A stretch of DNA of 5,649 nucleotides. Origin: Chloroflexota bacterium. Lineage in GTDB: Bacteria > Chloroflexota > Limnocylindria > Limnocylindrales > CSP1-4. The position numbers were made by a program, and so were the translations under genes. The notes under the pieces were generated by a model that saw only the letters and a program-made list of their open reading frames with translations, was not told the DNA's origin and made no database searches. This document shows, in pieces, positions 1 through 5,649 of the stretch. Positions within the stretch are counted from its first letter, which is position 1. Every line of letters begins with the position of its first letter. The stretch covers positions 1 to 5,649 of the forward strand of contig JAKAMV010000675.1 in the NCBI GenBank assembly GCA_021812735.1, written 5' to 3'.

Positions 1-2
1 GC

Positions 3-416
3 GCCGAGGCCGAGGACGCCGTGCACGACGCGGCGCTGCGGGCATGGCAGCACATCGGCGAGGTGCGCGACCCCGCCCGCTTCGAGACCTGGTTCACGCG
101 GATCGTCGTGAACAGCTGCCGGGATCGTATCGCCAGCCGTCGGGCCCGCCCGGTCACCCTGGCCGACCCGGATCCCGGCGCGGCGCCCGACCATGCCGAC
201 GCCTTCGCCCGCTCCGACGCGCTCGAGCGGGCGATGCGCGCGCTCTCGCCCGACCAGCGGGTCGTGATCGCCCTGCGCTTCGTCGAGGACCGCTCGATCG
301 AAGAGATCGCCGTCCGCACGGGCCTCCGCCCCGGCACCGTCAAGAGCCGGCTCCACTACGCCCTGCGCGCGCTGCGCGCCGCCCTCGAGGCGGATGCCCG
401 GGAGGTCGCCCGATGA
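3..416 (+). CDS. ECF-type RNA polymerase sigma factor, 5' end missing
   Basis: Directs RNA polymerase core to specific promoters, typically in response to an envelope or environmental signal. The open frame runs to the left window edge, so the true start is outside; 137 residues are visible. Residues 1-48 are the end of sigma region 2: AEDAVHDAALRAW matches the core-binding helix (AEDAVQEAFLRAW-type), and FETWFTRIVVNSCRDR matches the -10 recognition helix. After a short variable linker (about 49-71), residues 72-130 are region 4, with the typical ALSPDQRVVIALRF helix and a helix-turn-helix at about 97-124 (IEEIAVRTGLRPGTVKSRL) that would read the -35 element. A GTG at position 21 is internal, within conserved region 2, and is not the start. 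The stop overlaps the next start as ATGA, so the two genes are almost certainly one operon. No extra C-terminal domain is present, which argues against ECF41-type members. The regulon cannot be told from sequence. Confidence 0.93.
   Translation, partial: AEAEDAVHDAALRAWQHIGEVRDPARFETWFTRIVVNSCRDRIASRRARPVTLADPDPGAAPDHADAFARSDALERAMRALSPDQRVVIALRFVEDRSIEEIAVRTGLRPGTVKSRLHYALRALRAALEADAREVAR
400..406 (+). promoter_or_regulatory. Shine-Dalgarno site for the propeller gene inside the sigma gene
   Basis: GGGAGGT lies 6 bases before the ATG at 413, within the last codons of the sigma gene. It is a near-consensus ribosome binding site. It supports 413 as the start, rather than the upstream in-frame ATG at 44, which would lie inside the sigma coding region. 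With the ATGA overlap it points to translational coupling of the two proteins. Confidence 0.75.
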
Positions 417-2704
417 ACGACGAGCAGTTCGAGCAGCGCGTCCGCGAAACGGCTCGCCGGATCGCCGCCGTCGACCGACCGGCGCCGCCATCGCTCCACG
501 CCCGTGTCGCGACCATCCCGGTGGAGCATCCGCGCCAGGCAACCGGCCCCCGGCCTTGGTTCGAGACCGTGTTCCCCTTCGTCAGCGCGCTGGCGGCTCT
601 TGCCGTGGTGGTGGTCGTCGCGGCCCTGATCGCGACGACCCTGCCCCGCAACAACGCGCTCGTGGCGGGCGCGTCGACGCCACCCACCGTCGCCTCGCCC
701 ACTGCAGCCGAGTCGGTGCGCCCCGGCCACGTCGCCCTGCCCGACGGGCTCACCAACCGCGCCTGGGTCGAGATGGGACCGCTTGAGGCCTCACCGCCGT
801 ATGCCGCCGGCATGCTCGATGACAGCGCGCACCTCGAGCTGCCGGCCGGTGAGCGTCCGCTCGGCGTCAACGGGAACCTCGTCGTGTCGCTCGTCAACCT
901 CGGATCGCCCGGGAAGGACGAGCTGATCGTCCGCGACGTCGCGTCGGGGTCCGTCGTCTCGCGCGTAGCCGTCCCCGCCAAGGTCCTGCCGACCGCGGTG
1001 GCGATGACGCCCGGCACCCTGTACTTCCTCGTGTCGTCGGGTCCCGCCGGGGCCGACGTGACCATCTATCGGCTCGACCTGTCGAGCGGGGTCGCCACGC
1101 CGTTCGCCCTGAACATGCTGGCCAGCGTCCTCGCGGCGAGCCCCACCGGGCGCACGCTCGTCGCCTGCGGCGGGCCCGGCCTGGGGGCGAGCGCGGTCAC
1201 GGTCATCCGTCCGCTCGCCGGCCTCCCGTACGTCCAGTTCTCGGTCCAGGGCACGGCGATCGCCACGAGCGACACGACGCTCGTCACCTACGGCAGCCGC
1301 ACGCTCTACGGCTACTCCATCGGCACGGAGCAGCTGCTCTGGACGATCCCGAACGTCCTCTTCGACCGCGGCTACGTCACGGGGGACGGAGCGAGCTTCG
1401 TCATCCAGACCGGGTTGGACCCGAACTACACGGGCAACCCGGGGGCCGGACTGCCCGCCTCCGCCCTGTCCTCGCGCATCGCGATCGTCAACATCGGAAC
1501 CGGAGCGCGGCGCGACTTGGTCACCGCGCCAGAAGGCACGCCCGGCTACTTCCTCTGGACGCAGGTCTCGAACGACACGGCGGCCGTCCTCGTTCAGCCG
1601 GCGGAGTTCCCCCAGCAAGCCTTCCAGATCGACCACGGCACGCTCTCGCCGGCCGTGCTCGACCTCGCGACGGGGCAGATCACGCCCCACGCGTTCACGG
1701 TCACCGAGGCTGGGCCGGCCCCCACGCCCACGCCGTCCCCCTCGCCGTCGCCCTCGTTCCCCCAGACGGGCCGCCTCGTGGGTACGACTCCCGTGCATCC
1801 GACTGCGCTCGGCCCGCTGTGGATCACCGTGGCCGACGGTGCCCCCTGGATTGCCCTCGGCGGGGATCCCCAGGGAACGGTCGAGCGGATCGACCCGGCA
1901 TCCGGCAAGGTCACCGAGACCGTCAAGGTCGGGTTCGCGCCGAGCTACCTCGCGGCCTTCGGGACCTCGCTGTGGGTGACGAACACGACCGGCGCCATGA
2001 CCCATCCGCCGGGCCCATACGTGAACACCGTCCAGCGCATTGACACCGCGACGGGGCACATCCTCGCGACCGTGCCGCTTGAGCTGCCCGGCCAGCTCGT
2101 CGCCGACGCGTCCGGGGCGTGGGTCATCACCGCGCAGCACTCCCTGGTCCATGTTTCGCCGGCCGGACAGGTGCTGGGGAGTGTCGCGCTGGCGTCAGGC
2201 TCGCCCTCGCAGGATCTCCCGGTGAGCATGGCGATCGCAGGCGGGCGGGTCTGGGTCGTCCTGGCCCACGGTGGCGCTTCGGGCGTCACCCTCGAGGCGA
2301 TCGATCCAGCGAACCTCAAGATCGTCCTGACGACCGAGGCGCCTCAGGGCATCGGCTGGCTGATCCCGACCACGAGCGCTCTCTACGGGGCGCAGGTCAG
2401 CGGCACGACGACGTTCGCCTGGACGCGCATCGATCTGCAGACCGGCCGCGTGACCGTGCTCGGCGACCTGCCGGTGCACCCCGGGCAGTTCGAGGGGCTC
2501 GCGGTCACCGCGGACGGCGCGTGGGTGCTCGACCCCGGCACCCCGCCCGCGCAGGCGCCGCGGGTCATCCCCTTCGATCCGATGACCGGCCACCAGATCG
2601 GCGCCGGCGTCCCGGTGTCGCGGGGCTTATTCGGCGACTTCATGGTCGCGATCGGGCACGACGTCTGGACGCTCGGCAGCGAGGTCTCTCACTTCCGCTT
2701 CTGA
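413..2704 (+). CDS. Membrane-anchored dual beta-propeller protein, putative anti-sigma/sensor partner of the ECF sigma factor
   Basis: A 763-residue protein whose ATG overlaps the sigma stop codon. Residues 1-53 are a short, charged, presumably cytoplasmic segment, where a sigma-binding region would be expected. It has no HxxxCxxC motif, so it is not a classical zinc-binding anti-sigma domain. Residues about 54-77 are one hydrophobic membrane helix (FPFVSALAALAVVVVVAALI). The rest should be outside the membrane. Residues about 115-430 carry repeated beta-strand units such as IVRDVASGSVVSRV, IYRLDLSSGVATPF and IAIVNIGTGARRDLV. A Pro/Thr/Ser linker (435-450) follows. Residues about 451-763 carry clearer Vgb/YVTN-like units: RIDPASGKVTETVKVG, RIDTATGHILATV, IDLQTGRVTVLGDL, and repeated 'G..lWV' strands. 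These are propeller-blade signatures. No enzymatic residues are evident, and the second half resembles virginiamycin B lyase-type propellers only in fold style. The role as anti-sigma factor or sensor is inferred from operon position and topology; ligand binding by the propellers is possible but unproven. Confidence 0.82.
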   Translation: MNDEQFEQRVRETARRIAAVDRPAPPSLHARVATIPVEHPRQATGPRPWFETVFPFVSALAALAVVVVVAALIATTLPRNNALVAGASTPPTVASPTAAESVRPGHVALPDGLTNRAWVEMGPLEASPPYAAGMLDDSAHLELPAGERPLGVNGNLVVSLVNLGSPGKDELIVRDVASGSVVSRVAVPAKVLPTAVAMTPGTLYFLVSSGPAGADVTIYRLDLSSGVATPFALNMLASVLAASPTGRTLVACGGPGLGASAVTVIRPLAGLPYVQFSVQGTAIATSDTTLVTYGSRTLYGYSIGTEQLLWTIPNVLFDRGYVTGDGASFVIQTGLDPNYTGNPGAGLPASALSSRIAIVNIGTGARRDLVTAPEGTPGYFLWTQVSNDTAAVLVQPAEFPQQAFQIDHGTLSPAVLDLATGQITPHAFTVTEAGPAPTPTPSPSPSPSFPQTGRLVGTTPVHPTALGPLWITVADGAPWIALGGDPQGTVERIDPASGKVTETVKVGFAPSYLAAFGTSLWVTNTTGAMTHPPGPYVNTVQRIDTATGHILATVPLELPGQLVADASGAWVITAQHSLVHVSPAGQVLGSVALASGSPSQDLPVSMAIAGGRVWVVLAHGGASGVTLEAIDPANLKIVLTTEAPQGIGWLIPTTSALYGAQVSGTTTFAWTRIDLQTGRVTVLGDLPVHPGQFEGLAVTADGAWVLDPGTPPAQAPRVIPFDPMTGHQIGAGVPVSRGLFGDFMVAIGHDVWTLGSEVSHFRF
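1715..1762 (+). repeat. Low-complexity Pro/Thr/Ser linker-coding tract
   Basis: Encodes PAPTPTPSPSPSPSFP, residues 435-450 of the propeller protein. At DNA level it is a C-rich tract of alternating ccg/ccc and acg/tcg codons. Such linkers are common in extracytoplasmic proteins of high-GC Gram-positives and Chloroflexota. Here it marks the boundary between the two propeller halves. Repeats of this kind can change length by slippage. Confidence 0.8.
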
Positions 2705-2779
2705 TCATCTCTGGCCAGCTTCCCTTCATCCGCCACCCCGAGGGCACGGACAGTCGAGACTGCGCGCCGAGCGGATGGC
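2705..2779. other. Convergent intergenic junction
   Basis: 75 bases between the stop of the propeller gene (+) and the stop of the transposase gene (-). It holds two small palindromes (tgatca 2702-2707, ctggccag 2711-2718) and a tight inverted repeat, cagtc-ga-gactg (2751-2762), whose two-base loop is too small for a stable hairpin. No U-tract follows any of them on either strand. I therefore see no convincing intrinsic terminator for either gene, and no promoter. Confidence 0.6.
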
Positions 2780-2786
2780 TCATCCG
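2772..2786. repeat. Inverted repeat spanning the transposase stop codon
   Basis: cggatg-gct-catccg is a perfect 6-bp stem with a 3-base loop. It overlaps the TGA of the transposase (complement of 2780-2782) and lies about 70 bases past the propeller stop. It could act as a weak bidirectional terminator between convergent genes, but no T-run follows on either strand. Confidence 0.35.
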
Positions 2787-5104
2787 TCACGGCGAGCCGC
2801 CTGCCTTCCCTCGGCGTAGCGCTCGCGCCGACGTGCCCGGAGCGTCTCCTGTCGCTTCCGCTCTGCTGCTTCTCGCGCGCAGACCCGGCAGCCCTGTCCA
2901 TCGTGCGCGCGGAGCTGGACCGCCATCCGGTACGGGCCGTGCGCCTCGCACCGCCAGGAGACCTCCTCCCGGGAGCCGCTGAGCACCGTGTCAGGCGTGA
3001 CGCCCGCCGCGTCGTTGGCTGCGTAGTCCCACTCCGCCGGCTCGGCGAGGTGGGGATGCGTGACGCGCAGGCAGGTCGCCGGGCAGGCCTCGCGGCGCAT
3101 GCAGAAGCGGCAGCCCGGGCTGCGCGAGACGCGCCGCGCGGGCGCCTGCTGCCAGCGGTGGAGGTGCCCGGGCCAGCGTCCCTCGGGATCGCCGGCCTCG
3201 TGACCCCGGCAGATCCACCAGTACTCGGTCCGTGAGTGGGCGCGCACGCCGGCGGGATCGACACCGGAGTTGCGCTCGTGGTCCCACAGGGCAAGCATCT
3301 CCGGCACGTCGGCCACGCTGTCGCCCCGGCGGGAAACCGTCGCCCGTGGGCTCGAGCGTCGAGCCCGTCCCTGCGGCGACCCGCCGGCCTCGATCGCCCG
3401 CGCGATCGCCTCGTCGAACTGCTGCGCCTTGCGCGCGGCAGCGTCGGCCACGATCCCCTCATAGCGGGCGGCCCGGTTGCGGGCGCGTGCCGCGTCGCGG
3501 AAGGCGATGAGCGAGCTGCCGAGGGTGAGGTGTCCGTCCTCGTCCGGCACGAGCGGATCCCAGTGCCGGCGCCACTCGATGGCGCCGTCCCGCCGCGCCT
3601 CCAGGTGTCGTCGCACGAGCAGGCGGTACTGCTCGGGACGGGCCTGGTGCGTGCGCTCGACCCGGATGAGCTCGAGCACCTTGGCGAGGCGCTCGCGGTT
3701 GCGCAGGGAGAACCGGCGGAACTCGAACGTCGAGCGCACGGCGGTGAGGTGGGCTTCGAGGCCGCCCGTCGAGCGGGGCCGGCCGGGATGGCGGGCGCGC
3801 AGGGCGCACTGGCCGAGCACGAGGTCACGGCTGCGCGAGATCCAGTCGCGCAGGCGGGTGCGATCGGCCGGCACGCGGGCATCGACGAGCGCCGTGAAGG
3901 AGGCCCACGCCTCAGGCGAGCGTTGCGCCGCGTGCAGGGCGACGAGCACGTCGTGGTCCTCGATGCCGTCCGCGGCGGCGAGCTCCTCGGCGTCCTTGCG
4001 CAGGTGATCCTCGCAGCGGTAGTGGATCGCCTCCGGGAACGCGTCCGCGATCGCCGCCGCGAGGGCCGGATCGCCGTCGGTCACGATCCAGGACGGCGCA
4101 CCCTTCTTGGCGGCGAACAGCTCCTTCAGCGACTCCTGGTCCTTCCCGCCGGCGGGATAGAGCGCGATGAGCTCCTTCGTCGTGCCGTCGAGCGCACCGA
4201 CGATCTCGCACAGGAAGTCGCTCGCCACCCGCGCCCGCTCGTCGCTGGTGACGAGGGTGCGCCGGCGCAGCGGCTGGCTGTCGAGCACCATCACGTCGGG
4301 CCAGATGTCGCGCCGGTACGGGGCGGTCACGACCGGCGCGAACACATCGACGTACTCGGCTCCGGTGGCGCCCGAGCGGCTCAAGTAGCGCTCCTGACCG
4401 ACCATCGCGGCGGGATCGGTCAGCGCCGCGGGCACGACGTGGGTGCGGTGCCGCCGCGCCACGAGCTCCGGCGCCTCCTCGAGAGGCCAGGCCGCCAGCC
4501 ACTCCGGCTCCTCGACGAGAGGCTCCGCCAGATCGACCGGCCATGCCTCGTCCTCCGACGGCGGGTCGTCGGTGGCTGGCCGGGTGTTGTCGGGCTCCGC
4601 GAAGCGGCGATGGGAGCGGGTCGGGGCGCGAAAGCGCAGGGCGTCGCGCCGCGCCTGCGCGATCGCCTCGCGGATCGGGTGGCGCTGGCCGACGCTGACG
4701 AGGACGTCCGCGATCTCGGTGGTGGCGAACACGAAGCCGCGTCCCGCACGCGGCCCGTCGTCCGGGGCGTACGTGAGCTCGCAGACCGGGCAGGCGTCGC
4801 TCGAGTAGGCATGGGCGTGGGTGGGGTGGCGCCGGGGTAGCGGGTCGTCGGCGGAGCGCTGCGTGAAGCGGTGGCGCCTGATGACCCAGAGCCCACGCTC
4901 GGGATCCCAGGCCCGGTACACGCAGCGGTAGCCGACGCGGGTGAAGAAGGGGCTGGACCCTGAGACCCGATCGACGCGGATGCGTCCCAAGTGCCCCGCG
5001 GGGCAGACCGTGGGCCGGGATACGTCGGTCCGCCCGCGGGGGCCGGGGCGGGTCGCGCCAAGTGGTGGCGGAGAGGTCGGCGAAGAGAGGGCGAGGGCGG
5101 TCAC
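2780..5104 (-). CDS. Mutator/IS256-like DDE transposase with N-terminal zinc ribbon and two C-terminal DUF4379-like modules
   Basis: Predicted to cut and join DNA ends of a mobile element. With a GTG start at 5104 the protein has 774 residues, and positions follow that start. Residues 34-38 (CPAGH), C61 and 105-108 (CPVC) form a zinc-ribbon-like region. Residues about 121-157 (TEIADVLVSVGQRHPIREA) look like a helix-turn-helix with a REA-type second helix. Residues about 170-220 are an acidic, proline-rich linker. The catalytic core has D275 (VMVLDSQP), D343 (WIVTDGDPAL), the C364-x2-H367 signature (YRCEDHLRKD) of IS256/Mutator-type enzymes, and E450 (TGGLEAHL) followed by FSLRNRERLAKVLEL. Residues about 600-668 and 679-744 each show W/N..P..GS-like positions, then C-x2-H and C-x2-C (C632/H635/C665/C668; C719/H722/C739/C742), as in DUF4379 zinc-ribbon proteins. 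The tail is basic. The core has no frameshift or stop and appears intact. The start is uncertain: the frame stays open upstream to 5503, but that stretch is Arg/Ser/Pro-rich and overlaps the permease gene; the GTG at 5104 is the only plausible start before CPAGH, and it has a weak ribosome site. Domain names are from recognition, not a search. Confidence 0.8.
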   Translation of the reverse strand: MTALALSSPTSPPPLGATRPGPRGRTDVSRPTVCPAGHLGRIRVDRVSGSSPFFTRVGYRCVYRAWDPERGLWVIRRHRFTQRSADDPLPRRHPTHAHAYSSDACPVCELTYAPDDGPRAGRGFVFATTEIADVLVSVGQRHPIREAIAQARRDALRFRAPTRSHRRFAEPDNTRPATDDPPSEDEAWPVDLAEPLVEEPEWLAAWPLEEAPELVARRHRTHVVPAALTDPAAMVGQERYLSRSGATGAEYVDVFAPVVTAPYRRDIWPDVMVLDSQPLRRRTLVTSDERARVASDFLCEIVGALDGTTKELIALYPAGGKDQESLKELFAAKKGAPSWIVTDGDPALAAAIADAFPEAIHYRCEDHLRKDAEELAAADGIEDHDVLVALHAAQRSPEAWASFTALVDARVPADRTRLRDWISRSRDLVLGQCALRARHPGRPRSTGGLEAHLTAVRSTFEFRRFSLRNRERLAKVLELIRVERTHQARPEQYRLLVRRHLEARRDGAIEWRRHWDPLVPDEDGHLTLGSSLIAFRDAARARNRAARYEGIVADAAARKAQQFDEAIARAIEAGGSPQGRARRSSPRATVSRRGDSVADVPEMLALWDHERNSGVDPAGVRAHSRTEYWWICRGHEAGDPEGRWPGHLHRWQQAPARRVSRSPGCRFCMRREACPATCLRVTHPHLAEPAEWDYAANDAAGVTPDTVLSGSREEVSWRCEAHGPYRMAVQLRAHDGQGCRVCAREAAERKRQETLRARRRERYAEGRQAARRDG

Positions 5105-5158
5105 TGGCCGCCAGCGTGACGGCTCCGCGTGCCACCTACTATGGCGCGGAGGTACCTC

Positions 5159-5172
5159 GTTGCATCCGCAAC
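5159..5172. repeat. Small inverted repeat upstream of the transposase
   Basis: gttgc-atcc-gcaac is a perfect 5-bp stem with a 4-base loop, 55 bases upstream of the proposed transposase start. It neighbours a ggtacc palindrome (5151-5156). It could be an operator or a transposase-binding site. At this length it may also be chance. Confidence 0.3.
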
Positions 5173-5177
5173 CATCT

Positions 5178-5200
5178 CTGCGGCCGACGTTCGGCCGCAG
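5178..5200. repeat. Perfect 10-bp stem hairpin upstream of the transposase
   Basis: ctgcggccga-cgt-tcggccgcag: two perfect 10-base arms with a 3-base loop, the strongest inverted repeat in the window. It lies about 74 bases upstream of the proposed transposase start and about 119 bases past the permease stop. It has no T-run on either side, so it is not a classical intrinsic terminator. Options are a strong GC hairpin that stops or stabilises the permease transcript, an operator, or a transposase-binding site near an element end. Confidence 0.6.
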
Positions 5201-5210
5201 GCGGCGCCGT

Positions 5211-5230
5211 GTTGATCGTGAGCGATCGAC
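5211..5230. repeat. Imperfect inverted repeat
   Basis: gttgatcg-tgag-cgatcgac pairs 7 of 8 positions, with one T/G wobble. It lies 10 bases from the strong hairpin at 5178-5200, so the two form a tandem hairpin pair. Its function is unknown. Confidence 0.3.
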
Positions 5231-5275
5231 GGACGCGCGTTGTCCCGAGCGCAACCGACGGCTCGTCAATGCCCC

Positions 5276-5292
5276 TGCCGCCAGCGGCGGCA
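5276..5292 (-). terminator. Possible transcript-end hairpin after the permease gene
   Basis: tgccgcc-agc-ggcggca is a perfect 7-bp GC stem with a 3-base loop, 26 bases downstream of the permease stop on the - strand. A competing pairing exists between cctgccg (5274-5280) and cggcagg (5297-5303). The downstream - strand sequence has no T-run, so efficient intrinsic termination is doubtful; it may instead be a 3' stabilising structure. Confidence 0.35.
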
Positions 5293-5318
5293 CGATCGGC
5301 AGGCGGCGTCGCCGGTCG

Positions 5319-5649
5319 TTACTCGGAGCGGAGGATCGCTGCCGGTATCGCACGGAGCGCCAGGAGCGCGGGTCCAGCGGCTGCTGAAGCTGCGGAGGCG
5401 ACGGTCGCGGCGAGAGCGATCGACGCGGCAAGCTCGGCGGCCCCCGAGCTCGCGTGCAACACGCCCGAGAGCAGCATGACCCCGAGTGCGCCCGCGAGCC
5501 CACCCAGCACGCCGATCGTGAGCGCCTGGGTGATCAGGAACCGGACCACGAGCGCGGGCGACCAGCCCAGGGCACGCAGGGTCGCGAAGGCGGCTTCCCG
5601 GCGCAGGTAGCCGAGGCTGACGATCTCGCCGGCCGCGAGCGCTCCGACC
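5319..5649 (-). CDS. FtsX/MacB-type ABC transporter permease, C-terminal 109 residues only
   Basis: The membrane subunit of an ABC system, of the type that works with a LolD/MacB-like ATPase in lipoprotein handling, export or envelope signalling. The frame is open to the right window edge, so only the C-terminus is seen. Visible residues 15-36 (LRREAAFATLRALGWSPALV) match the cytoplasmic coupling segment RRREIGVLRALGASRRQV of the FtsX domain. Residues about 36-63 and 71-93 are hydrophobic helices, fitting the last two membrane segments. The end, LRAIPAAILRSE, matches the usual closing 'R..P...LR.E' motif, so the C-terminus is natural and not truncated by the neighbouring transposase. The GTG at 5549 is internal to the domain and is not the start. 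Its ATPase partner would be expected beyond the right edge. The substrate cannot be inferred. Confidence 0.88.
   Translation of the reverse strand, partial: VGALAAGEIVSLGYLRREAAFATLRALGWSPALVVRFLITQALTIGVLGGLAGALGVMLLSGVLHASSGAAELAASIALAATVASAASAAAGPALLALRAIPAAILRSE

Larger units (their letters stand above)
5105..5318. other. Intergenic region between permease and transposase genes
   Basis: 214 bases between the stop of the permease gene and the chosen start of the transposase, both on the - strand. It is unusually rich in short inverted repeats (about 5159-5303), listed separately. On the - strand, catagt (complement of 5136-5141) resembles a -10 box, but the nearest TTGCGG is about 22 bases upstream, too far for a normal promoter, so no promoter is called. 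No tRNA or convincing small ORF was seen. Confidence 0.55.

Noticed and set aside
44..412. Upstream extension of the propeller gene to an ATG at 44
   Set aside because: This stretch lies inside the sigma coding region in another frame and translates to Arg/Pro-rich noise. The ATG at 413 has a strong ribosome site and the ATGA overlap.
1715..1762. C-rich repeat tract as a CRISPR-like or regulatory repeat
   Set aside because: It is in frame and encodes a simple Pro/Thr/Ser linker; there are no spaced identical units.
791..2152. 453-residue open frame on the - strand, opposite the propeller gene
   Set aside because: It is the antisense shadow of a well-supported gene in high-GC DNA. The product is Arg/Gly/Asp-rich with no domain pattern.
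3236..4840. 534-residue open frame on the + strand, opposite the transposase gene
   Set aside because: Antisense shadow produced by GC-biased codons. The opposite strand encodes clear DDE and Cys/His motifs; this frame shows none.
2784..5122. ccgtcacg (2784-2791) and cgtgacgg (5115-5122) as terminal inverted repeats
   Set aside because: Only 8 bases match, the left copy is inside the transposase coding sequence, and the match does not extend on either side. It is expected by chance in regions of this size.
3912..5135. 407-residue - strand frame overlapping the transposase
   Set aside because: Same strand but a different frame. It is Arg/Pro/Ala/Gly-rich and without motifs, while the overlapping frame carries the catalytic residues.
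5319..5649. Permease gene broken by insertion of the transposase element
   Set aside because: The permease ends with the normal FtsX-family C-terminal motif and its own TAA, so it is cut only by the window edge, not by an insertion.

Overview
The window is very GC-rich, and its coding regions have strong G/C at third positions. With the (T/S)P-rich linker, an ECF sigma factor linked to a membrane-tethered beta-propeller, and an FtsX-type permease, it looks like a high-GC bacterium, most likely Actinomycetota or Chloroflexota. This is inferred from composition and gene style; there is no rRNA or other phylogenetic marker.

Left part (1-2704, + strand): a two-gene unit. An ECF sigma factor, cut by the left window edge, ends in an ATGA overlap with a 763-residue protein. 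That protein has a short cytoplasmic N-terminus, one membrane segment, and two extracytoplasmic beta-propeller-like halves joined by a Pro/Thr/Ser linker. The arrangement is that of a sigma factor with a membrane-bound partner, probably a non-zinc-binding anti-sigma factor or sensor. The regulatory role is inferred from position.

Middle (2780 to about 5104, - strand): one large intact gene for a Mutator/IS256-like DDE transposase, convergent with the sigma unit. It has an N-terminal zinc-ribbon-like region, a helix-turn-helix-like segment, an acidic linker, a DDE core with the C-x2-H signature, and two C-terminal Cys/His modules resembling the DUF4379 zinc-ribbon family. I found no convincing terminal inverted repeats, so the ends of the element are not defined.

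Right part (5105-5649): a 214-base intergenic stretch rich in short inverted repeats, then the 3' end of an FtsX/MacB-type ABC permease gene on the - strand that runs off the window. The permease and the transposase are transcribed in the same direction, leftwards.

The sigma/propeller pair and the permease are ordinary chromosomal functions. The transposase gene between them is the accessory element, and its C-terminal domain set is the most unusual thing here. No RNA genes, CRISPR arrays or origins were seen.
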